A stretch of DNA of 64,000 nt. Origin: Manis javanica. Taxonomy: Eukaryota > Chordata > Mammalia > Pholidota > Manidae. The stretch lies in the NCBI RefSeq assembly GCF_040802235.1, contig NC_133161.1:147923121-147987120 (forward strand), read 5' to 3'. Below are positions 1-11,100 of the stretch, one piece after another. Below the pieces are notes generated by a model that had not been told where the DNA came from, did not search any database, and saw nothing but the letters and a program-made list of their open reading frames with translations. A program made the position numbers and the translations under genes. The first letter of the stretch is position 1; every line of letters begins with the position of its first letter.

Positions 1-1273
1 TTCTGGGGCTGGGCAGGAGCAGGCGGGCAGGCGGGCCCCGCTGGGGCAGCAGGCCAAATCGCACTCCCCGTTTCCCGCTCACCCCGCCCCAGCCGGCTGC
101 CGGGCCCTGCTCCAGGCCTTGGCCTCTGCTGGCACTGACTGCCCGTGTCCGGTGGGTCACATCAGAATGACTCCTGCCCGTTTAACAACGGTCCGTCTCA
201 AGCCTCCTGCCTCCATCACGGTGCGACGGCCCCCCAGGAGTCTCCTTGGCATCTGGTCCTCCACCTGGTCTTCCCCGGTTCCCCCCACACTGTGGCTCAA
301 GGAGCTTGGTGCACAGGGCCGGCTGGTGTTCTGCGGGCTCCACTCACCGCGATGCCTCCCGGCTCCGACAGCTTCACATCTCACCTGGGCACTGGGCGAG
401 CGACGCTGCACTCAGCTCACCCCCCAGAGGGCAGCGCTGCCAAGCCGGTGGGCCAGGGAGCGGGGGCTTAGGACGGAGGGGCCAGATACGCCAACGCTTC
501 TGTGTTCCAAGCAAGCTGCAGGTAAATTTGAATTGGGCAGAGGAGAACCGGGCTGGGACAAAGGAGTTGGGATTTTTTTTTTTACAGAATGCAAATGAGT
601 AAATCCTGTCTCTGGGTGGGGTGGGAATTGGTATGGGTTCATGGCCAATGGGTCTGGAGGGACCTTGGGGATCATCTGACCTGGCCCCTCACCTTACAAA
701 GATCATCCTGTTTAACTGTGGCTTGTGAAGGATCCTGGAGCACCCCCCTAACCACCAGCCTGGGACCTCACGTAATGGCTGAAATAAGCATTTCTCTGGT
801 TGTTCCAAGATCCCCCACCTTCAGCTTCTTCTCACACTGAACCTGGGGCACCAGAGGCCTACCGTCCCCATGTGCCCCTGGGGCCCCTGCCTCCCCAAGC
901 GTCTCCGGGGTTTCCACGCTTCCAGGAAGACCAGCCTTGCTGACTAAAGGTACTCCTCACACTCAGCCAGAGGTCAATTTCGGGCAGGCCTGCTCCTGAC
1001 GGCAGTCTCAAGGCCTGGGGGTGCCCCGGGGTGGAGGGGCAGGTCCTGTTTGCCAGGACACGCTCTGCTCTCATAAGCAGGGTGGGCCTGGGTGCCTGAT
1101 CTTGGTGTCTGCAGCTTCGTCTCTATAGGAGACTCGTTGCTAAGTTACCACAGCCCCTTCTGCACAGCATTTAGGGCTCAGGAAGGGGAGGTGCACAGAC
1201 AGCATCCGGGTCCTGTGCAAGCAGCGTTCAAGGCCTTGGGCCGGAGCCTTTGTTTAGGAAGAAGCTTGTATCT
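1..1273. other. Gene-free stretch with GC-rich left edge
   Basis: The first 120 bases are GC-rich with about nine CpGs and could be the edge of a CpG island lying mostly outside the window. The rest is GC-rich unique sequence. Several overlapping open frames run through it in different phases, none with a recognisable domain, and I take them as chance frames of GC-rich DNA. A CTCF-like motif at 421-435 is listed separately. Confidence 0.5.
421..435 (+). promoter_or_regulatory. CTCF-like motif
   Basis: The bases CCCCCAGAGGGCAGC match 14 of 15 positions of the CTCF core pattern CCASYAGRKGGCRSY, in forward orientation. Known: CTCF binds such cores and orientation matters for loop anchoring. Inferred: this is a candidate only, since single-motif matches arise by chance. 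Confidence 0.35.
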
Positions 1274-1738
1274 CATCCCTCCTTCCCTCCCTCCATCCCC
1301 CCTCCTTCCCTCCCTCCATCCCTCCCTCCTTCCCCCATCCCTCCCCCATCCCCCATCCCTCCTTCCACCCCTCCATCCCTCACTCCATCCATCCTTCCCC
1401 CATCCCCATCCCTCCATCCCTCCATCCCCCCATCCCCCCATCCCCCATCCCTCCTTCCATCCCTCCATCCCTCCCTCCATCGTCCTTCCCCCATCCCTCC
1501 ATCCATCCCTCCATCCCCCCATCCCCATCCCTCCTTCCATCCCTCCATCCCCCATCCCCCCATCCCCATCCCTCCCTCCCTCCTTCCCCCATCCCTCTCC
1601 CATCCCCATCCCTCCTTCCACCCCCATCCCCCATCCCCCATCCCCCCATCCCCCCATCCCCCCATCCCCCATCCCCATCCCTCATCCCCCCATCCCCCAT
1701 CCCTCCATCCCTCTTTCCATCCCTTCATCCTTCCCTCT
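1274..1738. repeat. Long CATCC/CCATCCCT tandem array
   Basis: About 465 bases consist almost only of variants of CATCC, CATCCCT and CATCCCC. The centre (about 1610-1700) is the most C-rich, with runs of four to six C separated by AT. The complementary strand therefore carries regularly spaced G-runs typical of G-quadruplex-forming DNA. All six frames stay open through the array (Pro/Ser/His-rich or Gly/Met/Asp/Trp-rich), which is a repeat artefact and not coding. The right end abuts a minus-strand LINE2 3' end, whose short terminal repeat probably seeded the array. Confidence 0.95.
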
Positions 1739-1739
1739 A

Positions 1740-1870
1740 AGAAATATTCACTGAACACTTCCTACATGCCAGGCTCCCTGCCAGGTGTTGAAGATGCCGG
1801 AGGACGCCTGCCTCTCCAGTCTTATCTGGCAGCTCACTTCACTCTGAAAAATAAGTGCCAGCTCCCTGAC
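1740..1870 (-). repeat. LINE2 3' end fragment
   Basis: It begins with a form of the reversed LINE2 tail (AAATATTCACTGAACACTTC) followed by a degenerate 'tgccaggc' block. This is the hallmark of a LINE2 3' end read on the minus strand. It directly follows the CATCC array. Confidence 0.6.
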
Positions 1871-1884
1871 ATAATGACAACATG

Positions 1885-2085
1885 GGACACTATACAGTGA
1901 CTGCTGTGAGCCAGGCACTGTTCTAAGAGCTCAACACATATCTAACTATTTGATCCTCATCACTACAGCATCTGTTATCATCCCCATTTTACTGAGGACA
2001 CTGAGGCACAGAGATGGCCGACAGCTAGTCAGTGGCAGAGCCAGGATTAAACCCTGTGCATCTTTCCTAAGTCTGTCCTTTTAGT
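1885..2085 (-). repeat. MIR SINE
   Basis: The order of blocks is that of a reversed MIR: 'gagccaggcactgttctaag', 'ccccattttactgaggaca', 'ctgaggcacagaga', then 'agtggcagagccaggatt'. This is near full length for the tRNA-derived mammalian-wide SINE. Confidence 0.85.
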
Positions 2086-2124
2086 CATAAACTCAACTGT
2101 TGTCATTTATCTTTATCCAGAGCG

Positions 2125-2340
2125 ATGGAAATGTACTAGAGGGTTTTAAGCAGGAGGTTAACACATTTAGAAGAATTTTCAAAACTTACACTGAGTGTGA
2201 AAGTGAATTGCATCGGGGCAAGAGTGGGTGAAGCTGGGCCTGTACGGAGGCCCTTGCAGGGCTCCCGGTGAGAGATGGCGGAGGACTGGACCACAGCGGG
2301 CAGGGAGAGGGTTGGGGTTGGGAAGAACTGCACTGATAAA
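2125..2340. repeat. Ancient interspersed repeat, family not named
   Basis: The segment has the blocks 'gggttttaagcagg', a 'gcaagagtggg' block and 'gagagatggcggaggactgg'. I recognise these as a widely dispersed mammalian repeat but cannot name the family with confidence. A longer copy with the same block order appears at 57840-58400. Confidence 0.5.
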
Positions 2341-2895
2341 AAAGCCATGTAAGTGCTTGTGGACTTGGCTTAAATTTCTTATTTTCAAGTATCTGCTTTC
2401 AACTATGCTCCTTTTCTGCCCCTTGGCACTCGGACAGAGTCTTTCATTGTATGGTCACCTTTGGTATTTGGAAAACATGACCCAGTTAAGTTTAAAATTC
2501 AAGTCTCAAGTCAGACTCGAACCTCATCGGCCCCACCTTTCTCAGCCCGAAGCAGCCCTTGGATTCGGAGTGGAAATGACGTGTGGTCTTGTCTTCCATG
2601 CTGTTCTGCCTTCAGCACCTCTTTGGGAGAGGGGGTGGTGAGTGAGGGCTGACTGGGGGGTGGGTGCCGCCGCCGCCTCCCTCTTCTAGGGCTGCTCTGT
2701 CTGTTAAAGCTGAGAGCGGAGGTGGAGTGCTGTCAGACCGGAGACGCCTTTCTGAGAACAGTCCCTTACCCATGAGACAGCCAATAAATACGTGCAGAAT
2801 AAATGGATGAACAAAGAAACATCAGAAAATGACTAAATGAATTTATGATCTTGTCAGTAATGTGGTAACATCTGCTCTAAATAGGAGGGCAGGTA
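2341..2895. other. Unique stretch, nothing recognised
   Basis: Mixed-composition sequence without CpG enrichment. Near 2778-2810 a 'caataaatacgtgcagaata' block resembles the tail of a LINE2 or MIR copy, but it is too short to call. Confidence 0.4.
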
Positions 2896-2947
2896 CTGTG
2901 TGTGTGTGTGTGTGTGTGCATGCGTGCATGTGCACGCACATGTGCAT
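2896..2947. repeat. TG microsatellite with alternating purine-pyrimidine extension
   Basis: About 12 TG units pass into a tract of TGCATG, CGTGCATG and TGCACGCACATG, so roughly 50 bases alternate almost strictly between purine and pyrimidine. Such tracts are prone to adopt Z-DNA. Confidence 0.9.
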
Positions 2948-3894
2948 AGATAGGGGGACAAGCATAGACACTTATCTTTGTGTTTTGATCCATTCAGTAC
3001 CCAGCACAGTAGCAGACGTTAGAGGTGATTATTATAGTGATGATTCTGGCATTTGTTCTCCATGGTCCAACCCAGTTCTCCAATTTCAATTCCCCTGCAC
3101 AATTTTTCTTCCTCAGTAAAACCCGTTACTTCCCAGTATGTTTGGTATCTTGTTTTGACATTGACTGTGTGTGGGGACAGAAGTGAGGCATCTCCCAAGA
3201 ATCTATAGATAAGGGAAGTAGGATTGTGTGATGAGAATTAAACTTTAAGATGTGTACAGAGCAGAGACGTGCAAAGTCACCTTCAGGAGACAGGCCAGTT
3301 CCCTGGGTGGCCAGCTTCGGCAGTTACCTGATGGAATATATTAACACACCCGCCGGAAGCATGGGGTAATCAGAAGTGACATGGCTCAGCTGTAAGATGT
3401 CAAGAAAAGAGAGTCGCCAGGGCAATGGCCATGCACATGAGACAGCGTTTGGGCCAACTGGCTGGCAGTACTAAGACCAGCCCTGGCGTGGCGATGGAAG
3501 TGGGCATCGCGGCCACTGCATGTCAAGGATTTCCATCTCGCTGGCCAGATTGTCTTGGGGAGAGAGACGCATCAGTTCATCTGAGTGTGATACCCTTGTG
3601 TATTAAATTTATGTAACTCTTTTGTTTTCATTATTTAGATAATGCTTCATGCATATACTGCAGAGTAAGAAAACAGCAAATATGAGCTATTATTATTATC
3701 TGATTATGAGTTGGCTTTCTACCCAAGAAAAGGATGTACTAGTCTGACAAACAGAACTACTCTGTCTCGGGACAATATTGTTCTTGATAACAACAATAAT
3801 AAACTGGCATTCCAAGTTTATGCCAAATGTTAATATCAGATAGTCTCTGAAATACGACTCTTGTTGGTGAGCCAGGAAGATCGAGGGCTCCAGG
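2948..3894. other. Unique stretch, AT-rich in its second half
   Basis: No gene or clear repeat is seen. Around 3600-3830 the DNA is AT-rich with short ATT/AAT runs. A small block near 2990-3020 ('cagtacccagcacagtagca') resembles a decayed LINE2 or MIR tail. Confidence 0.4.
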
Positions 3895-3914
3895 CTGCGA
3901 GGTTGACAATCAAG

Positions 3915-4150
3915 CCCTGGACGGGGCGAGCTCTCGAAGGGGACGGCTGCTGCGCTGAGCGGCTGCTTGGAGGCTGCCGGCGTGGAGCGATGCCAGTCTG
4001 CGTCTGACCCCTGGCCAGCCCAGCTTCCTTCTCTGACCCAAAGCCCAGCCTTGCTCAGGGGCGAAGCCGACAGTGTGAACTCGCTCGCCGGAGTTCCTGC
4101 TCACCTGCTCTCTGCACCCCATGCGGCATCGCAGGAGCAAGGAAGTGAAC
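3915..4150. other. Short CpG-dense segment
   Basis: By eye about ten CpGs fall within the first 95 bases (3920-4010), against strong CpG depletion on both sides. The flanking 3600-3850 block is AT-rich. It is too short for a classical CpG island and could be an enhancer or a remnant first exon. No splice or start signal stands out. Confidence 0.35.
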
Positions 4151-4179
4151 GGAGAGGTGGACAAATGGGCTCCAGGCGC

Positions 4180-4375
4180 TGGCGTGGACTAGCTGCATAA
4201 TTTGGGGCAAGCTGCTTACTGTCTCCCTGCTTTCGTTTCCCTCTCTGTAACGTGGGACTAATAGGCGCCACCCTCATGGGGGCATGGCAGGGCTTCAGGA
4301 GCAGAAGCCCAGAAAGCCCTTGGCACATGCCTGTTCCATAGTGAGTGCTCAGTAGTGGTCAGCGTTGCCCATTGC
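4180..4375 (+). repeat. MIR SINE
   Basis: Blocks run in MIR order: 'gactagctgcataatttggg', 'tttccctctctgtaacgtgg', then a 3' 'cttggcacatg...gtgagtgctcagtag' tail. Confidence 0.75.
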
Positions 4376-4434
4376 TGTGCACCCTTCTCAGCACTGCCCC
4401 GTCTCTGCAGCTCCTCTGAGAGCTCCTCAGAGTG

Positions 4435-4570
4435 GAGACCGTGTATGAGCTGGACTTGTATGTCCCGGCATTTGTAACATGGGACTAGTAATAACCATGT
4501 CATAGGGTATTGGGCAAATAAGCCAGGAACTGAGCACGAAGAGCCAGTCGGTGCCTGTAAGTAGAGGTGC
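4435..4570 (+). repeat. Decayed MIR SINE
   Basis: A second, more diverged MIR-like copy follows the previous one, with a 'gtaacatgggactagtaata' core and a 'ggtgcctgtaagtag' tail. Confidence 0.5.
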
Positions 4571-6111
4571 TCAACCAGCCTTTTTGTTGCTATTATAATT
4601 TAGCATCATCGGGCATCTGTGGGCCATGTGCTCATGTCGGCTTTGCACGCAGTTGGCTTTGGTGGCGTGTGTGATGGTGTGGTGACAACAGGGCCTTCTA
4701 CCCCGTGACAGATGATGTTGCTGCCCCTTCTGAGGTGGTAGAGCTGGCGCACAGGAGCTGATCATGTGATTCCCATGAACTCTGAGATGCGCTACGTAGG
4801 AAGCAGCACACGCCGTCCAGGGATGTGCCCTGCGCACTCTGCCCTGGGGACGTGCTCCCCTGCTCAGCCTTGTGGGCCCAGGGGAATGTTACTCTCTTGG
4901 CTCTGACTTTCTCCATTGCACAGCCCCTCTCCTCTGTTTCTCCCTCCAGCTTTTCATGCACTATCACATGGCATGAGTGAGATCTTGTCGTTCACTCCTT
5001 CATTAATTCATTCACATATACACATACATCCGTACACTGTACATGATATATCTGCATGTAGTTAGCAGAAACCAGGCCTTACTCATAATTTAGGCTTCAG
5101 CATCTAGCAGCTGCTCGAGGACCAAATGGCTAAACTGCTTGGTGGCCTCTAAGCCTTAAGCTTCTTTTCCAGTGCTGGGGTTGGAGGCTGCTCTAATCCA
5201 CTTGCCATCTTGCTCTAGGTCCCTGCTGTAACCAGGAGGCCACTTGGGAGCAAAGGTGTGGCTTTGGAGCCAAGGAAGATCAAAGCAACCTGGGTCCTTC
5301 ATACAGAGCACAGCACAGAGCCCCCACATGGCAGCTCTCCCTACTGAACACCTGTGCGGGTGGCACATACCCACAGGGCTGGCACGGCAGGAACAGAGGG
5401 GTCTGGCTAGTGGTCACTGCAGAGTCCCTCAAAGATAAAGCCTCCAGTCCTTTTCTTCTGGAAACCTGGGGAGCTGTTTTTGTCTTTCCCTTTGGTCCTG
5501 GCTGGGAGGGAGGTGAGCATGGCCTTGATTTCCCAGACCCTCTGGATTGCAGACATTATGAGTGATGAGGGACAAGGTGGAGTTTTAGGACTACGGGAAG
5601 AACCATACACGCATCTTAAGCAAAGGATCGTTACTGATAAACACACACATGTGCTATTCCACAGCTGAATTTGTGTTTTCCTCTCAAGGGCCCCAGGAAA
5701 TCAGCAAGCTGCCCACGTAGCTGAGAACAGCCAGGCAGCCCTTCCTGACCTCAGATTACTGCTAATGATAAGAGCCGGAAGACCAGCTCCCTGCATGGGA
5801 GGGAGGGAGCTCAAACCCCTGAGGTCAGCCATGTGCTTCATCTTTGGGGATTTTCCGTAATAGATTTATTTTTAGCAAGAAGAGATTTAAAACCCCAGCA
5901 ACTTAGTATGACTTGTTTGCTTAAAACAAGTTGCTTCTCAAGAGTGAGTTGAGGGTTTGACAATTGTCCTCTTCATCATGTCTTTTACACTTTTGCAGGA
6001 ATCACCAGGGGCTCTGACCCCCGTGGGCAAGCTTCTAAGGACCCCTCTGAAAGATGAGGCATGTCCTGCTCCTACAAGTCCCTCAACTGCTAATTGCCCC
6101 CCTTTTTCCTT
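4571..6111. other. Unique stretch, nothing recognised
   Basis: About 1.5 kb of mixed sequence with short chance frames only. A small 'tcattaattcattcacatat' block at 5000-5020 is a degenerate simple repeat. No CpG cluster, promoter or conserved exon structure is visible. Confidence 0.4.
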
Positions 6112-6600
6112 CCTGTTTTATTGAGATATAATTGACATATAACACTGTGTAAATTTAAGGTGTACAGCATAGTAACTTGGCATAAATATACTGCAAAACA
6201 ATTAATATAATCTGTTTAGTTAATATCCATCCATCACCTCATATAGTCACAAAAAAAATTTTCCCTTGTGATGAGAATTTTTAGGATCTATTTTCATCCT
6301 AACTTTCAAATCCACCATAGCGTAGTGTCAACTCACAGTCACCATGCTGTACGTTATAGTCCCAGTACTTATTTATCTTAAAAGTGGAAGTTTGTACCTT
6401 CTGACCACCTTCATCCCAGTTCCCCTTCCCCACACCTCTGGCCACAGCCAGTCTGGCCTCCTTTTCTATGAGTTTGGGTATTTTGGAGTCCACATGTGAG
6501 TGAGATCACGTGGTATTTGTCTTTCTCTGATTTACTTCATTTAGCAGAATGCCCTCAAGGTCTGTCCACGTCATGGCTCCTTTAATAAACTGAGGACGTC
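6112..6600 (-). repeat. L1 LINE 3' end, antisense
   Basis: It opens with 'ttttattgagatataattga', the reverse complement of the 3' UTR of old placental L1 families. It continues through 'gtgtacagcatagtaactt', a decayed middle, and 'cacatgtgagtgagatcacg'. It is a non-coding, 5'-truncated copy. Confidence 0.85.
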
Positions 6601-6664
6601 TCGGGCCTTCCTTCCCCAAGAGTGTTCTGTGGATCAGCCGTGCTAGAAGTTGTGTGTCCTGGTG

Positions 6665-7010
6665 AAACTATGTAGTCCCAGGGCCTGGGAAACCCTGCCC
6701 ACTCTTCTCCCCTTGGTTCACTCCAGCCCAACCAGCCCCCTGTTCTTCCTCACATGCCACACAGCCCTGCCCCAGGGCCTTTGCACTTACTGCTCCTTCC
6801 GGCCAGCGTGTTCTCCCTCAGATATCTGCTTGGTACCTTCAGCTTCATCTCCAACTTCACCTCTTTACTCAAAAGCACCTTTTCAGTGAGGCCTTCACAA
6901 GACACGTTTATATCCACTTCTCTGCTTTACTATGTTTTTCTTTGCGCCCACCACTCACTGCGGTGAATCACATCACTTTCTGCTCTGCAGTCAGGATTGC
7001 CGAGTTCCAT
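6665..7010 (+). repeat. LINE2 fragment
   Basis: The segment shows 'cagggcctttgcacttactg', 'cacctttt...gtgaggccttcac' and a 'ttactatgtttttctttgcg' block in LINE2 3'-region order. The open frames across it are fragments of LINE2 sequence or chance. Confidence 0.75.
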
Positions 7011-7224
7011 CCTAAGGGTCACTGTGGCAGGGGGAAATAAACATGGCAAATTGTTCACTGGCTTCCCAGGCTTCCACAGAAAGTAACACACATTGCTTGG
7101 GCTCATATTCACTGGCTCAAACAAATCTCATGGCTACATTGTAACTTCAGAAGGGAGAGGAAAATGCATCGCTAACCTGTGTGTAAAGGAGAACTGGGGT
7201 GTCTGTCAGTCATTCTAATGACCA

Positions 7225-7510
7225 CCATACCGTTTAACAGCCATCAGAGGCTTTCCATGGCTCACGGGATTAATTCCAAATTCCCTTACAGAATTTAGAG
7301 ATCTCTGCATGATCTGGCCCATGCTTACCTCTCTGAGATTTGAATCTCAGCTTAGAGGTCATTTCTTCGGGAAGCCCTCCCTAATCCATCTGTCAGTGAG
7401 GGGATCTTTACCCCATGTGCTTCCATAAACCCAGAACTTCTCAGCACATTATTCATTACTTGACTCTATCTCCTCCTAGAATTTTTTCTGGTAATCCATT
7501 ACTTAGCCCT
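7225..7510 (+). repeat. LINE2 fragment
   Basis: Blocks 'tccatggctcacgggattaa', 'gcatgatctggcccatgctt', 'gaagccctccctaatccatc' and 'cttgactctatctcctccta' are in LINE2 order. It is a separate copy from the one at 6665-7010, because it contains the upstream block again. Confidence 0.75.
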
Positions 7511-7628
7511 AAAGTCAATCTAGTTGTTCATGAGCAGCTCTTTAAAAATTGAAACAGAACAGAATAGGGACCCATAATACTATATCCTATGTAGTAGGAG
7601 TTAGTAATACTCTGTGAAACTTCTGTCA

Positions 7629-7665
7629 GTGTGTGTGTGTGTGTGTGTGTGCACGTGTGTGTGTA
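7629..7665. repeat. TG microsatellite
   Basis: An uninterrupted run of about 12 TG units is followed by CACG and four more GT units. Confidence 0.95.
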
Positions 7666-7724
7666 TTGGTCCTGCATATTGGGGTGACTTGTAAAATGTA
7701 TGTCTTAATCTGGCTTGTGGTGAA

Positions 7725-7850
7725 GCCACAACCCCACAAGGATTGTAATTCCATGGGGCCTGGGACATCTGCCTCATTTATCCCGAACCACCAGTGTCTA
7801 GCGCAGTGCCTGGCACAAAGGACCCTCAAAGATTTATGAATGAATTCGCA
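7725..7850 (+). repeat. LINE2 3' end
   Basis: Contains 'agtgtctagcgcagtgcctg', 'gcacaaag' and a 'tttatgaatgaatt' tail, the 3' terminus of LINE2. It may be the end of the copy at 7225-7510, interrupted by the TG repeat. Confidence 0.8.
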
Positions 7851-8069
7851 TTGACCTGAGTTATCAGTGGCGTTAATTGGAAGCAGTGTGGAAGGCTTGG
7901 GCTGGGTGTTTACAGTCACATTGGCCCTGATGAGAAGATGCCTGCTTAGGTGTCCAATGCTGAGACTGCCCTCGCCTCCGAGCGGGGCTGGAGGGGCACG
8001 GCCCATCCGCTGGGCCTCCTTAAACCCAGCCCCACCCTTACACAGGGGGCGGTAGGATACTGTTAGGCT

Positions 8070-8315
8070 GTACCTGAACTACCATCCAGAGCCAGAAAAC
8101 ATGAGTTCAAGTCCTGTCTTATCACTTACCAGTTGCATGGCCCCAGGCGAGGTCCTCTCCGGGCCTATTTCTTTCTCTGTAAAGTAGACGAACTATTATC
8201 TTCCTTTCCAAGTTGATGTAAGGATTAGAGAGATTGTTTATGATCCATGTCTGGCAATGTAGACATGTAACAAACCAGGGCTATTTATCATTATTATTAT
8301 CACACTGACTTTTTA
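8070..8315 (+). repeat. MIR SINE
   Basis: Blocks 'catgagttcaagtcctgtct', 'ttgcatggccccaggcgagg', 'tttctttctctgtaaagtag' and a terminal 'tatttatcattattattatc' follow the full MIR order. Confidence 0.8.
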
Positions 8316-9824
8316 AAGTACTTGAAATCCCTCAGTCAGTAACTCCTTTGACTTAAGACATTGTTTACAACAAAAATGTTCTAGTTTCCCTGGGAGGGGT
8401 AAAGATCTGAAGTCATTATCAGCGTCTTCAGTATCTTTTTGTATCTTTACAGTATGAATAGCTATATGTTTTTTCAGTGTAGGGTCAGCTGAGATCTGGC
8501 TTTGATAAGAGAGAAGGAGAAATGGAATCAGACAAAACCAGCCTGGGGGAGGGGGATGTGGCCGGAGGACGTGGCGGGGGTGGGTCTAGAACAAAATGTT
8601 TTAGCCTTCATAATGTTCCATTTCTGCAGCCAGAGTCTAGTGGGGATGATGATGCAACTCTTTGCCTCAGTTTCTCCATTTAATGTGTATCCCTTTCAGC
8701 AGGGTCTGCAGCATAATTTCCAGGGATGAGTTCCAAGTGAAGGTGTGGGGCCTCTTACTCAAAAAGGAGGAAGAAAGCTTTTTCCTTTCTCTCTCTGGAA
8801 GAGAGAAATGTTTTTTATTTGGTGTTTACTGTATGCTTGTTTGGGTACATGATACTTGTGACAAATACAGACCTTCACAGGCGCCCTGGGCCGAAGCCTG
8901 TGACGTGTGTGTAGGGCACGCTAGCTGGACCCTCCCGCACCTGCGGCCTAAGGAGAGCCAGGCTGCTGAGAACCCGCCTTGGGAGATGGGAGGTGGGAAG
9001 GTCGGGACCACAGAGCTGATGCTCCAAGCCCGATGGCTGCCCTGCAGTCCTCTTAGATGTACAAAACCCAAGGTCAAAGACAAAATTATGAAGAATTTCA
9101 AGATGACAACTACAGAGCTTTAAACCCCAGCTGTGGGGCTCCCTTCTGAACACAGATCCCCGTGTGACTGCCGCGGTCACACCACCCCCGGGAAGCCAGC
9201 CCTGCCTTCAGGCCTGCTGAGCTCTGCTCCTGTGGTCCTGCTGTCCCTGCCCAGCCTTGGTCTGCCTCCGACCTCCTCCAGGCTCCTGCCTGCATCGCGG
9301 ACACCCCTGGTCCTGTGGCGCTGATGCTACAGGCTGCCCCCTGCCGCTGCCCAGCTCTCCCTAAGGGGTCCCTAGTGGGGTGACTGTCTTTCCCCATCTG
9401 TGCAGCGTCTTGCATGGGGCAGCTAGGAACCTGAGCGTAAAGAGAGGAGAATGTTTTCTCTCCCAGTATGCCTGGAGCTCCTGCCCCCAGTTCTTGTCAG
9501 GAAGTCTCCCAGAGTGAAAAACACCTCTTTGTGCACGGTAGTGATCGCCTGCCCTTTGCAGGAAATTGACGTAACCTTTCCGCCCTGACAGCAGCGGACC
9601 CCCTGTCCGCCTCGGCTGGAAGCGACCTGGAGTTGAGAAGGGCAGCCGGAGCCAGGCAGTGTTGGCAGTGGTGGGCTGGCTGCCCGCCGCTCTTCTGTCT
9701 TTCCTTGGCCCCCGGGGAGGCACCGCTCTGTGACGGGACAGAGCAGAGTGGAGAACACCAGCGGGTACACGGAGGCCTCGCACACGAAGAGGACACAGCA
9801 GAGGAAAGAGGGATCCGGAACTCC
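8316..9824. other. Unique stretch, nothing recognised
   Basis: No gene is supported. Three overlapping minus-strand frames cover 9361-9861, in GC-rich DNA without domain, splice or start context, and I treat them as chance. A MIR-like scrap ('tttgcctcagtttctccatt') lies near 8660-8690. Confidence 0.4.
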
Positions 9825-9975
9825 CAGGCCTGGGTTCAGGTCCTGATGCAGACATTCTCAAGCCGCGACATTGACTCTGTTTCCTAATCTGCAGAATGTG
9901 TATAAAAATAATGACTGCTTTGTACCACTGATGCGAGGAGCAAATGAATGAGTGTGCGTAGCAAGTGCTTCCCAG
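9825..9975 (+). repeat. MIR SINE
   Basis: Starts 'cctgggttcaggtcctgatg' and runs through 'ctgtttcctaatctgcagaa' to 'gagtgtgcgtagcaagtgct', the MIR order. Confidence 0.8.
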
Positions 9976-10919
9976 GAAGCTCTAAGAATACTTTCTGGCT
10001 CCTGGGAGGCGACACAGAAAAATACCACAGTTCATGATTGCAATTCTGGTTTGGGGTATTATGGCACCATGACACTCAGCCATTTTTAAGTACAAAAATG
10101 CGGGTCTTTTTGTTGGTGCAAAATACTGTTATTTTCATAATAGTAAAATAATAGGATTTAGCTATTATAACTTATATAATCTTATGCTATTATATACTAG
10201 TATAATATTTATGTGAAGTAAACAAAATTTAAAGTAGATTATTATTACATTCTAATAATACTGAATACTGCTATTCCAAAAGTTTTAAAAATGTGAAATC
10301 ATTCACATCTTGAGACATCCTGGGAAGGATTTGCTGCATTAAAACTTCTAATCAAAAAAGTATTATTTAGAAAGCATTTTGATGACATCCTTTCTCCATC
10401 TAAAACCTCCCACAGCATCTTAGTTTCACTTTCATCCCCATTTCCTAGTATTACTGTAAATTTGGGCATTATTGCTGATGTTTATTAATGATTTGTATTT
10501 TCTCCAGAACCACTTGGGACCTCAGGCTGCCACCGATGGCACTGAAGGCGTGGTCCAAGAATCGGGGCACAACAATGTTAGGAAGAGCAGAGGAGGGGGT
10601 GGCAGGAGACTGGGGCAAAGGAGGGGGAGAGGGTCCCCTCTTTCCTCCCCGAACCTGACCCCCCCCCCGTCCTCCTTCCTGAGTGGGGTTTTCTCTGCTC
10701 CCCTTCCCTTTAACCCACCAAGTCCAAACGTGTCCTCTTAGTGACTAGGACCCTTAGCCCCGGAACTGACCCCATTCTGGTGGAACGGCATCTAAGGATT
10801 AACTTTGGAAGAATTGCAATTCAATTGCTCATTGCTCTAAAATTCCAGTTTTCCATGTTAGGAGGATTAAAGGTGTCCCTTGACTTTGATATTGCCATCA
10901 CTGTAGGTAAAATATGGAA
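9976..10919. other. AT-rich unique block followed by G-rich and C-rich tracts
   Basis: 10085-10270 is strongly AT-rich with many TATTA/ATAAT steps and could be a decayed DNA transposon, but I see no terminal repeats. 10594-10633 carries several runs of four or five G (quadruplex-prone), and 10659-10668 is a run of ten C. No gene is seen. Confidence 0.4.
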
Positions 10920-11100
10920 ATTCGGTGTCCAATGACTCTGCCATTCTTGTAACCCCGGCAAATCGCATCACCTTTCCAAGTGTCAGTCTCCTTATCTTTA
11001 AAATGGGTGTTACATGGCCTGGACCTGCTGTCAGAAGTAGACGCGACCCTCCTGAAGGTTTGCAGGGGCCCCGGCACCTGGCCGGAGCTCAGGGAAGGTA
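10920..11100 (+). repeat. MIR SINE
   Basis: Blocks 'tgtcagtctccttatcttta', 'aaaatgggtgttaca' and a 'gcacctggccggagctcagg' tail are in MIR order. Confidence 0.65.

Noticed and set aside
1092-1900. Long Pro/Ser/His-rich and Gly/Met/Asp-rich open frames on both strands
   Set aside because: They are translations of the CATCC tandem array and stay open in all frames because the unit lacks stop codons.
8875-9861. Cluster of overlapping minus-strand frames suggesting exons
   Set aside because: Three phases are open at once and none has splice-site support or a domain.
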